Assembly: GCA_028280525.1 (NCBI GenBank)
Contig: JANQLR010000003.1
Coordinates: 1-39,349, forward strand
Length of the DNA: 39,349 bases
Direction of reading: 5' to 3'
Origin: Longimicrobiales bacterium
GTDB taxonomy: Bacteria; Gemmatimonadota; Gemmatimonadetes; Longimicrobiales; Gaopeijiaceae
Under the pieces are notes generated by a model, which saw only the letters and a list, made by a program, of their open reading frames with translations, was not told the DNA's origin and did no database searches. Every line of letters starts with the position of its first letter. Position 1 is the stretch's first letter. Below are positions 19,630 to 27,206 of this stretch, in pieces. A program made the translations under genes and the position numbers.

Positions 19630-20762
19630 TCCGACTCCCAGATCCGCGGGAGCCGGGCGCCGAGACCCGTGAGGATCTCGTACGGAATGGTCCCGGCCCA
19701 GCCCGCCACTTCTTCGATCGAAACGGCCTCCTCGCCGTCGCGACCGATCAATGTAGCCACATCTCCGACGCGTACACCCTCCACTCCGGAAATGTTTGCG
19801 GTGGTCATGTCCATCGAGACCCGGCCGACGACGGGGACGCGTCTCCCGTGCAGAAGGACCTCGCCGCGATTCGACAGCGCGCGCGGCAGACCGTCTCCGT
19901 ATCCGATGGCCAGAGTCGCGATCCGGGTGGCCCCGGGTGCCCGCCAGGTGGCGCCGTACCCGACGGTGTCTCCCGCCTCGAGATCGGCGATTCGGACCAC
20001 CCGTGCGCGCAGCGAGACGACCGGGTCGGGTGAAGGGAGCTCCGGCCCGCTCGCCCCTCCGTAGAGGTGGATCCCGGGACGGAGGAGGGCGAAGGGTGGC
20101 AGCCTCTCCGCGGCGGCGCGCGCACCTCCCCCGGCACGGAGGAGTGCGCCCGCCGAGTTGTCGACGTGGAGCTCGACGGAGGGGGGAGGCTCGAGCACCT
20201 CGACGGCGCTCCGGAAGCGGTCGAGTTGCGTATCGACCTCGGGCGCTCCCGACTCGTCGGCCGAGTGGAGGTGGGTGAACAGGCCCGTCCACAGCTCGCC
20301 GGCGGAACGGAGGGCGACGGCGACCTCGCCGGGGTCGCTCAGCAGCTCCGCCAGGGGAAGCCCCGCCCGGCCCATCCCGGTGTCGACCTCGAGGTGGAAG
20401 ACGAGCCCGGCGGAGCAGGCTCGGGCGATGGAATCGAGCGACCCGACGACGACCTCGAGCCCCCCGCGGGCAGCCCGCACCTCTTCCCCAGGGGCGAGCG
20501 GCGTGAAGACGACGATCCGCTCGTCGACGCCGTGCCCCCGCAGCCGGACACCGGCCTCGACCGTGGCGACCCCGAAACCGGCGGGGCGGAGGGGACGGAG
20601 GAGATCGACCACCTCGGTCATCCCGAGCCCGTACGCATCCGCCTTGACCATCGGCAGAACGCCGGCGTGGCCACCCGCCGCGCGTTGCATTCGGCGGTAG
20701 TTGCGGAGGAGGGCGGCGGCCTCGACCTCGACCCAGGCGCGGGTGCGTGCGTCCGTTGACAT
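19626..20762 (-). CDS. alr: Alanine racemase
   Basis: VLPMVKADAYGLG PLP-lysine motif; HLHSADESG; GRVSMDMTTANIS; GTGA overlap with cdd. Confidence 0.95.
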   Translation of the reverse strand: MSTDARTRAWVEVEAAALLRNYRRMQRAAGGHAGVLPMVKADAYGLGMTEVVDLLRPLRPAGFGVATVEAGVRLRGHGVDERIVVFTPLAPGEEVRAARGGLEVVVGSLDSIARACSAGLVFHLEVDTGMGRAGLPLAELLSDPGEVAVALRSAGELWTGLFTHLHSADESGAPEVDTQLDRFRSAVEVLEPPPSVELHVDNSAGALLRAGGGARAAAERLPPFALLRPGIHLYGGASGPELPSPDPVVSLRARVVRIADLEAGDTVGYGATWRAPGATRIATLAIGYGDGLPRALSNRGEVLLHGRRVPVVGRVSMDMTTANISGVEGVRVGDVATLIGRDGEEAVSIEEVAGWAGTIPYEILTGLGARLPRIWESE

Positions 20763-20831
20763 CGTGGGGGGAAGATGTCGAACGTCGGGCGCCGAGCAAC
20801 CCCGGAATCTCCTTCTCGGACGCCCACTTCC

Positions 20832-21695
20832 ATGGCCGACACGCCCCCGCCCCGCCCCGGGTCCGATCACGCCGAGTCGGCCGAGGGCACCCTCGATCGA
20901 GGGCTGGCCCTCGTCCGCTTCCTGCGGGCCCACTGCCCCTGGGACGCCGAGCAGACGCACGAGTCGCTCGTGCCCTACCTCCTGGAGGAGTCGCACGAGG
21001 TGGTGGACGCGATCCACCGGGGTGACGACCGGGGCCTCGAGGGTGAGCTCGGGGATCTCCTGCTGAACCTCGCCTTCCAGGTCGTCGTGGGAGAGGAGCG
21101 GGGAGCGCTCACCGCGGAGTCGGTGACCCGGCGGATCGAAGAGAAGATGCGGCGGCGTCACCCCCACCTCTACGGAGATGGACCCGAAGTCCCGTGGATG
21201 GAGATCAAGGCGCGGGAGCGGGCACGGGAGGCGCGAGCGCGAGCGGAGTCGGGGCTGGAGGAGGAGGTCGAGGGGGTCCTCGACGCGATCCCCGCCTCGC
21301 TCGATCCGCTGACGATGGCCTACCTGGTTCAGGACCGCGTCGGGGGGGTCGGCTTCGATTGGCCCGACTGGCACGGACCGGAGGAGAAGGTCCGCGAGGA
21401 GCTCGACGAAGTTCGCGACGAGCTGGTCTCGGGAGAGGTGGAGCCCGAGGCGCTCGAAGACGAGCTGGGGGATCTCCTCTTCGCGGTGGTGAACCTCGTC
21501 CGCAAGGCGGGCGCGCACCCGGTGAAGGCGCTCGACCGGGCCAACCGGAAGTTCGCGGCCCGCTTCCGCGCGGTGGAGCGGCTGGCGGAGGAGAGCGGGG
21601 TGGAGTTCGGCGTCGCCTCTCTCGAGGAACTCGACGAGCTCTGGGATGCGGTGAAGCGGCAGGAGGCGGCCGGCGGCTCGGGCGAGCCCCGCTGA
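20832..21695 (+). CDS. mazG: Nucleoside triphosphate pyrophosphohydrolase
   Basis: LRAHCPWDAEQTHESLVPYLLEESHEVVDAI...ELGDLLLNLAFQ; second MazG-like EVRDELVSGEVEPEALEDELGDLLFAVVNLVRK. An upstream ATG at 20775 is an alternative start. Confidence 0.95.
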   Translation: MADTPPPRPGSDHAESAEGTLDRGLALVRFLRAHCPWDAEQTHESLVPYLLEESHEVVDAIHRGDDRGLEGELGDLLLNLAFQVVVGEERGALTAESVTRRIEEKMRRRHPHLYGDGPEVPWMEIKARERAREARARAESGLEEEVEGVLDAIPASLDPLTMAYLVQDRVGGVGFDWPDWHGPEEKVREELDEVRDELVSGEVEPEALEDELGDLLFAVVNLVRKAGAHPVKALDRANRKFAARFRAVERLAEESGVEFGVASLEELDELWDAVKRQEAAGGSGEPR

Positions 21696-21708
21696 CCCCG
21701 ATGGCGGG

Positions 21709-22782
21709 TCAGTACCCCGCCTGTTTGTCGACGACGTTTCGCCACCCTGCCGCGCGCGCCGCGTCGGGCGTCGTCGCGCCGCCCTCGAGCCAGCGCCCCA
21801 GGTTGTGCAGGACGAGTTCCTGCTGGCGCGCCCAGAATCCCCGTGTCACCGGGGAGACGTGCGGGGTGATCAGGACCCGGTCGAGCTCCCAGAGGGGGGA
21901 ATCCGCGGGGAGCGGCTCGATCCCGAACACATCGAGCCCGGCGCCGCGGATGCGTCCCTCCCGCACGGCTCGCGCCAGTGCGGCCTCATCCGCGATCGCG
22001 CCGCGCGCGACGTTGATGAAGGCGGCGTGGGGCTGCATCGCGTCGAAGGCCGCCTCCCCGAACAGCCCTCGGGTCTCCGGGGTGTCGGGAGCCGTGACGA
22101 CGACGAAGTCGGACTCCGCAAGCACGCGCGCGAACCCGGCGTCGCCGTGCACGAGCTCCACCCCGTCCGGCGCATCCGCCCGCCGTTCCGGGGTGGGTTC
22201 CGACCGCGTCAGCCCGAGAACCCTCGCCCCGAGGGCGGCGACTCTCCACCCGACCTCCCGCCCGATCCCGCCGTACCCGACGATCCCGACCGTGCTCGAG
22301 GAGATCTCGAGGAGCGGCGCGTCGGCCGCGTAGAAGGGCGCGGTGTCCCACCGACGATCCCGGCGGCCGGGTCCCGCCAGATCGAAGCCGCGAGCGAAGT
22401 GGAGGATCATCCCGAGGACCGCCTCCGCCATCGGCGGGCCGTGGACGCCGGCGGTGTTCGTGAAGACGAGGTCGCGCCGGAGCATCTCGGGAGAGAGGGA
22501 GCTGCCGACCCCGGCTGAGCCGGAGTGGACCCACTCGAGCCGCGGGCCGGCCCGGAGCACGTCCTCCGAGATGCCGAAGCCCATGTAGACGCGGGCGTCG
22601 GCAACCGCGGCGAGGACCTCGGGGTGCGCCCCGGTCGACCCGTCCCCGGTCCCCTCCGAAGGGGTGTCGAGGACGACGAGGTCGAGGTCGGCCGGGAGCG
22701 CTGCACGAATCGCCGCCCCGAAGCGGTCGGGTCGGGCCCAGATCGGGCGCTGATCGTTCAGGTCGACGACGACGTCAGGCAT
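21709..22782 (-). CDS. D-2-hydroxyacid dehydrogenase (NAD-dependent)
   Basis: VGIVGYGGIGREVGWRVAALGARVLGLTRS Rossmann motif; TPETRGLFGEAAFDAM; FINVARGAIADEAAL; LDVFGIEPLPADSPLWELDRVLITPH. Confidence 0.92.
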   Translation of the reverse strand: MPDVVVDLNDQRPIWARPDRFGAAIRAALPADLDLVVLDTPSEGTGDGSTGAHPEVLAAVADARVYMGFGISEDVLRAGPRLEWVHSGSAGVGSSLSPEMLRRDLVFTNTAGVHGPPMAEAVLGMILHFARGFDLAGPGRRDRRWDTAPFYAADAPLLEISSSTVGIVGYGGIGREVGWRVAALGARVLGLTRSEPTPERRADAPDGVELVHGDAGFARVLAESDFVVVTAPDTPETRGLFGEAAFDAMQPHAAFINVARGAIADEAALARAVREGRIRGAGLDVFGIEPLPADSPLWELDRVLITPHVSPVTRGFWARQQELVLHNLGRWLEGGATTPDAARAAGWRNVVDKQAGY

Positions 22783-23473
22783 CGGGACTCTCCTCGATGG
22801 GGGGAGCGGTGGCGAGGATGCGGGCGACCTCGGTCGCGAGGTCGTTGGCGCGCCGCTGAAGGCGCCCGCCCCCCCAGCGATCCCACCAGCGGCCGACGAG
22901 GGTACCGAGCCCGGTCCCGCCCGCGGCGGCCATCAGCGCCGCGGCGCCCCCGACCGAGAGGGAGACGGGAAGCGAGAGGAGGAAGCCGGCCGAGACCGCG
23001 CCCATGTAGGTGAGCGTCCTCGCGTCCTTTCGGGTGACCGAGAGTCGCCACTCGTTCCGACCGGCGACGTGGTGGACGGAGAGCTGCCACCGGTAGACCC
23101 CCTCTTCGGTCCCGCGCCACTCGACGCCGGTCGGGTGATGCTCGACCTCGCCGGCCACCTCCGTGATGTCCCGGGCCGCTTGAAGGACCCGGAGCTTCAT
23201 CTCGTCGTCCAGCGCCCCGGGGAAGGCGCCCCGGAAGGCGAAGCGAGAGGCGGTCGGCACCGCTCCCTCGCGCTCGGCGGGAAGGAGGGCGGAGGCCTGC
23301 CGGATCGCATCGGCGGACAGGCCGACCTCCTGCGCGATCGAGGTGATCTCCTCGAGCGTCATCCCCGAGCGGCCGTGCCCGGGATCGGTCCGAACCAGGG
23401 CGCGAGACTGGATCTCGGAAGCGGCGCGCAAGAGTTCGGCGAACTCCTCCTCGGAGTAGCGACGGTCGGGCAT
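22775..23473 (-). CDS. Hypothetical protein with N-terminal SHOCT-like/helical region and Gly/Ala-rich TM segment
   Basis: RRYSEEEFAELLRAASEIQSRAL...MTLEEITSIAQEVGLSADAIRQASALL; hydrophobic YMGAVSAGFLLSLPVSLSVGGAAALMAAAGGTGLGTLVG. Confidence 0.65.
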   Translation of the reverse strand: MPDRRYSEEEFAELLRAASEIQSRALVRTDPGHGRSGMTLEEITSIAQEVGLSADAIRQASALLPAEREGAVPTASRFAFRGAFPGALDDEMKLRVLQAARDITEVAGEVEHHPTGVEWRGTEEGVYRWQLSVHHVAGRNEWRLSVTRKDARTLTYMGAVSAGFLLSLPVSLSVGGAAALMAAAGGTGLGTLVGRWWDRWGGGRLQRRANDLATEVARILATAPPIEESPDA

Positions 23474-23495
23474 CGAAGCTCAGCGCCTCGTCACG

Positions 23496-24791
23496 CTACG
23501 GGTTCAGCCGGTTCATCAGCCGCGGGAAGGGGATGAACTCGCGGATGTGGTGGCGCCCGGTGATCCAGGCGCAGGTCCGCTCGAGCCCCAGCCCGAAGCC
23601 GGAGTGCACGAAGCTCCCGTAGCGACGGAGGTCGAGGTACCAGGAGTACGCCTCCTCGGGGAGCTTCTCCTCGCGGATCCGCTCGAGGAGCTTCCCCATG
23701 TCGTCCTCGCGCTGCGAGCCGCCGATGATCTCGCCGTACCCCTCGGGCGCCAGGAGGTCGTCGCACTTCACGGTGCGGGTGTCCTCCGGGTTCTCCTTCA
23801 TGTAGAAGGCCTTCGCCTGCTTCGGGTAGTCGTGCACGAAGAGCGGGAGGTCGCGGTCTTCCATCAGGATCGCCTCGTCCGTGGCGCCGAGGTCCTGCCC
23901 CCACTCGATCTCGCTCCCCTTCCCCTTCAGCTCGGCTACCGCGTCGGTGTAGCTGATGCGGGGGAAGGACGGCTTGATGTGCTCGAGCTTGGAGGTATCG
24001 CGCTCCAGGACCTTCAGCTCCTCCGTGCAGTTCTCCAGCGCGCGCTCGACCAGGTAGGAGACGAGCTCCTCCTGAAGCCGCATGTTCTCGTCCGAGTCGG
24101 CGAAGGCGACCTCCGGCTCGAGCATCCAGAACTCCGTCAGGTGCCGACGGGTCTTCGACTTCTCCGCGCGGAAGGTCGGTCCGAAGCAGTAGACCTTCCG
24201 GAAGGCGGGGCACGCCGTCTCGACGTAGAGCTGCCCCGTCTGGGCGAGGTAGGCGTTCTCGCCGAAGTAGTCGGTCTGAAAGAGCGTCCCCGCGTGCTCC
24301 CCGATCGAGCCGGTCAGGATCGGCGTGTCGATGCGGGTGAAGTCGCGGTCGTAGAAGAAGTCCGCGATCGCCTTCGTGAGCTCGTTCCGGACCCGCAGGC
24401 CCGCCCGCTGCTGCGAGGAGCGGAGCCAGAGGTGCCGGTGGTCGAGGAGGAATTCGACGCCGTGCTCCTTCGGCTGGATCGGGTACTCCTCGGCGATGTG
24501 CAGCACCTCGAGGTGGGAGATGCCGAGCTCGAAGCCGCCGGGGGCGCGGTCGTCCGCCTTCACCTCGCCGGTGACGGTGACGGTGCTCTCCTGGGTCAGC
24601 GTCTCGAAGGCCGACCAGACCTCCTCCGGCAGCGCCTTCTTGAGGAAGACGCACTGGACAATCCCCGTCCCGTCGCGGATGACGGCGAAGGCGACCTTGC
24701 CGTGACCGCGGGTGGTTTCGACCCACCCGGAGATGGAGACGGATTCGCCGACGTGGTCGCCGAGCTGATGGATTTCGACGGGTGCGGCCAT
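23496..24791 (-). CDS. asnS: Asparaginyl-tRNA synthetase
   Basis: Start MAAPVEIHQLGDHVGESVSISGWV; class II aaRS motifs FRAEKSKTRRHLTEFWMLEPE and GFGLGLERTCAWITGRHHIREFIPFPR; ends MNRLNP. Confidence 0.95.
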   Translation of the reverse strand: MAAPVEIHQLGDHVGESVSISGWVETTRGHGKVAFAVIRDGTGIVQCVFLKKALPEEVWSAFETLTQESTVTVTGEVKADDRAPGGFELGISHLEVLHIAEEYPIQPKEHGVEFLLDHRHLWLRSSQQRAGLRVRNELTKAIADFFYDRDFTRIDTPILTGSIGEHAGTLFQTDYFGENAYLAQTGQLYVETACPAFRKVYCFGPTFRAEKSKTRRHLTEFWMLEPEVAFADSDENMRLQEELVSYLVERALENCTEELKVLERDTSKLEHIKPSFPRISYTDAVAELKGKGSEIEWGQDLGATDEAILMEDRDLPLFVHDYPKQAKAFYMKENPEDTRTVKCDDLLAPEGYGEIIGGSQREDDMGKLLERIREEKLPEEAYSWYLDLRRYGSFVHSGFGLGLERTCAWITGRHHIREFIPFPRLMNRLNP

Positions 24792-24891
24792 CGTGCTGTT
24801 CCGTGCGGAAGGCGTATGAGCAGCGGCTCGGGTCGAGACGCGGCGATCCCGGAAACTCGGATCGCGCCCGGCCGGGCGGAACCCCCGGGGT

Positions 24892-25947
24892 TCAGCCCCC
24901 TTCGCGAACCCCGGTGATCCCGACCTCGTCCTCCGAGTCCCGAAGCTCGAAGGAGATCGCGCGACCGGTGTCGTCAAAGGTGAACTCGAAGAAGGAGGCG
25001 CCCTCGGGATCGAAGCTCATCAGCTCGCCGCCGACCGACTGCGCCCGCATGAAGACGCCCTCCGCGCGCTCGAGCAGGAGGTCGAGACGCAGGTCGTCCG
25101 TGGAGGTCCCGTAGAACTCCGCGTAGATCGGTCCGAGGATGGGGTCGACCCGGTAGAGCCGGCCCGACTCGGGGTCGTGCACGATCTCCACCACCCGGCT
25201 GTCCGGCATGTCCCGCATCGCCTCGAAGTAGCGCCTCGTCGCTCCAGTCACGTCCTCGTCGCCGAGCATCCGCTCGATCCGCTCGGCCGACGGTCGACTC
25301 GCGGTGTCGTCGATCACCCACCGGCCCGCGTAGCGTGCCGCCTCCTCGGGGTCGACGGTGAGCTCGAATCCGGGGTCGACCTCGAGCGGCACACGAATCC
25401 GCTCTTCGCCCCACGCCATCGCCAGCGTCCCCCCGTTCCAGCGCAGCCCCTCGAAACGCCACTCGAGCGTCTCGACCACCTCCGGGGACTGCTCGCGGGT
25501 GGCACGGATCACGATCTCCGCACTGTCGATCGGGGGGTGTGGAACGTGGAAGAGCGTCGTATCGGAGTGGAGCATGACGCGCCACTCCGGCGCGTCGATG
25601 ACCTCGAGCCATACCGAGTACAGCCCCGCCGGCACCGGGACGCCGCCGAGGACCACGTCCTTCGAGGTCCGCAGCTTGGTCGAGGCGTTCGCACCCCCCG
25701 TCCAGGTGTCGTCCCACTCCACGATCTCGCCCAGCGGACCGCCGCGGCCGCGCAGCGAAGGCCGACCGTAGTCGATCTCGAGCTCGGTGCCCGCCACCAT
25801 CTGCGTCGTCGTCGCCCGCTCGGACGCGCTCACCTGGCCCTCCGCCGGAGTCGCGGGGAGCGAGGCGGTCAGCGCGACGGCGACGGCCGTGCGAAGGACC
25901 TGCCGAAGCGATGGAACGGTCGGAGGCGGAAGGAGTCGATCGGGCAT
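24892..25947 (-). CDS. DUF2911-family secreted protein
   Basis: Signal peptide; IDYGRPSLRGRGGPLGEIVEWDDTWTGGANASTKLRTSKDVVLGGVPVPAGLYSVWL is the characteristic DUF2911 block. Confidence 0.85.
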   Translation of the reverse strand: MPDRLLPPPTVPSLRQVLRTAVAVALTASLPATPAEGQVSASERATTTQMVAGTELEIDYGRPSLRGRGGPLGEIVEWDDTWTGGANASTKLRTSKDVVLGGVPVPAGLYSVWLEVIDAPEWRVMLHSDTTLFHVPHPPIDSAEIVIRATREQSPEVVETLEWRFEGLRWNGGTLAMAWGEERIRVPLEVDPGFELTVDPEEAARYAGRWVIDDTASRPSAERIERMLGDEDVTGATRRYFEAMRDMPDSRVVEIVHDPESGRLYRVDPILGPIYAEFYGTSTDDLRLDLLLERAEGVFMRAQSVGGELMSFDPEGASFFEFTFDDTGRAISFELRDSEDEVGITGVREGG

Positions 25948-26127
25948 GAAGGGAGGCGTGGACGGAGGTGAGCCGGGATCGGGACGCGGCGGGGCCGAGC
26001 CGACGCAGAAAGGCTAACGCACCCCCCCACGACCTCGGGAGAGGGCGTGCGGCATCTCCGGCCACCTCCGACGCAAACACAAAGATACCACCGGCTTGCT
26101 AAAGAAGTGTGCAGAGTGGCCGAAACC

Positions 26128-26141
26128 TGAACTCGAGTTCA
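26128..26141. promoter_or_regulatory. Perfect 14-bp palindrome TGAACTCGAGTTCA, candidate operator of the PYP operon
   Basis: Self-complementary over 14/14 bp; 24 nt upstream of the first operon ATG, inside the divergent intergenic region. Confidence 0.45.
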
Positions 26142-26165
26142 TTTCACGTCCATCAGGAGCCCCGC

Positions 26166-26345
26166 ATGTCCGACCCTCGCATCGCCGAACTGGAAGCCTC
26201 CGTCGCGTCGCTTACCGCGCAGGTGGAGGACTTCTACGACCAGCAGGAGCGCTACGGCAGCCCCGCCGAGCTCGCCGCCATGGTCGAGAGCATGTCCGCT
26301 CAGCTCGACGATCTCTACCAGGCCCGCGAAGACGCGGCCGCCTGA
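26166..26345 (+). CDS. Small (59 aa) coiled-coil-like protein with internal duplication; first gene of PYP operon
   Basis: ATG preceded by AGGAG; heptad-like helix; residues 8-28 and 35-55 align (ELEASVASLTAQVEDFYDQQE / ELAAMVESMSAQLDDLYQARE). Confidence 0.7.
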   Translation: MSDPRIAELEASVASLTAQVEDFYDQQERYGSPAELAAMVESMSAQLDDLYQAREDAAA

Positions 26346-26379
26346 CCTTCCTTCATCCCTTCACACCCGGGAGATCTAC

Positions 26380-26754
26380 ATGTCCTTCGTTCCCGCTTCC
26401 ATCAAGACCCGTCTCGCCTCTCTCGATCAGGACTCCGCCGACCGCGAGCCCTTCGGCATCGTCAAGGTCGACGACTCCGGAACCATCGAGATCTACAACC
26501 GCTGGGAGGCCGAGATGGCCGGCGTCGAGCAGGATCGCGCCGTGGGGAAGAACTTCTTCACCCAGATCGCCCCCTGCACGAACAACCGCCTGGTCTTCGG
26601 GAAGTTCAGGAAGGGCGTCGAGGCGGGCGAGCTCGACGAGACGGTGAACTACACCTTCACCTACAAGATGAAGCCGACGAACGTGGTCCTTCACCTCTTC
26701 CACGACCGCGGCTCGAAGAGCAACTGGGTCTTCGTGCAGAAGCGGGCGGCCTGA
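26380..26754 (+). CDS. pyp: Photoactive yellow protein (PYP) homologue, stand-alone PAS photosensor
   Basis: Hand alignment to remembered Halorhodospira halophila PYP is ungapped over ~97 residues with ~40% identity: F-G..Y-N..E..G; GKNFF; APCT (chromophore Cys); GKF.xGV..G.L; YTFxYxMxPTxVxxH; WVFV. GGGAGA SD upstream. Confidence 0.9.
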   Translation: MSFVPASIKTRLASLDQDSADREPFGIVKVDDSGTIEIYNRWEAEMAGVEQDRAVGKNFFTQIAPCTNNRLVFGKFRKGVEAGELDETVNYTFTYKMKPTNVVLHLFHDRGSKSNWVFVQKRAA

Positions 26755-27206
26755 TGTCGCTTCGCGGCGAACTGCACCGCGTCGCAAGCCTTCGCCGTCT
26801 CGGCGACCTCATCGACGAGGTCGCCGAGGCGGTGGAGCTCGGGCCCGAGGATACCGCGACCCTCTTCTCCGAGGTCGCGAGGAAGGCCAACGGCATCCTC
26901 GAGCTGGCCACCACCATCGCCGAGATCGACGAGGACGAGATCTCCCTCTACTCCTCGATCATCGGCGTCTGGTTCGAACTCCGGTACGAGTGGGACCGGA
27001 ACAACCAGCTGATCAACTTCTCCGCCGTTCAGGGCCGCCAGGTCGAACCCCTCGTCCTAGCCCGTGCCACCTCCACCGCCCGCCTCGTCGCCTGGCTCGA
27101 GGAGGTGATCGAGGCGGCCGATCGGGAACGGCTCGCGGGGGCCGTCGAGCGCTTCAAGGCGCTCGCGGACGAGCTCGCGGAGGCACGAGCGGAGATCGGC
27201 GGATGA
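26754..27206 (+). CDS. Conserved-looking helical protein of unknown function (150 aa), PYP operon gene 3
   Basis: Start codon overlaps pyp stop (TGATG); long amphipathic helices; central IGVWFELRYEWDRNNQLINFSAVQG. Confidence 0.7.
   Translation: MSLRGELHRVASLRRLGDLIDEVAEAVELGPEDTATLFSEVARKANGILELATTIAEIDEDEISLYSSIIGVWFELRYEWDRNNQLINFSAVQGRQVEPLVLARATSTARLVAWLEEVIEAADRERLAGAVERFKALADELAEARAEIGG

Noticed and set aside
24879-24893. GAACCCC-C-GGGGTTC hairpin between DUF2911 and asnS
   Set aside because: Perfect 7-bp arms but no U-tract and in a very GC-rich stretch overlapping the stop codon; cannot distinguish from chance.
26101-26146. tRNA-like string GCAGAGTGGCCGAA...GAGTTCATTTC upstream of the PYP operon
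   Set aside because: Resembles Ser/Leu tRNA D-arm and T-loop text, but no acceptor or anticodon stem can be paired; the GAGTTCA is part of the palindrome.
26109-26165. Upstream in-frame ATG giving a 78-aa version of PYP-operon gene 1
   Set aside because: The ATG at 26166 has a good AGGAG SD and the extension would run through the palindrome; shorter form preferred.
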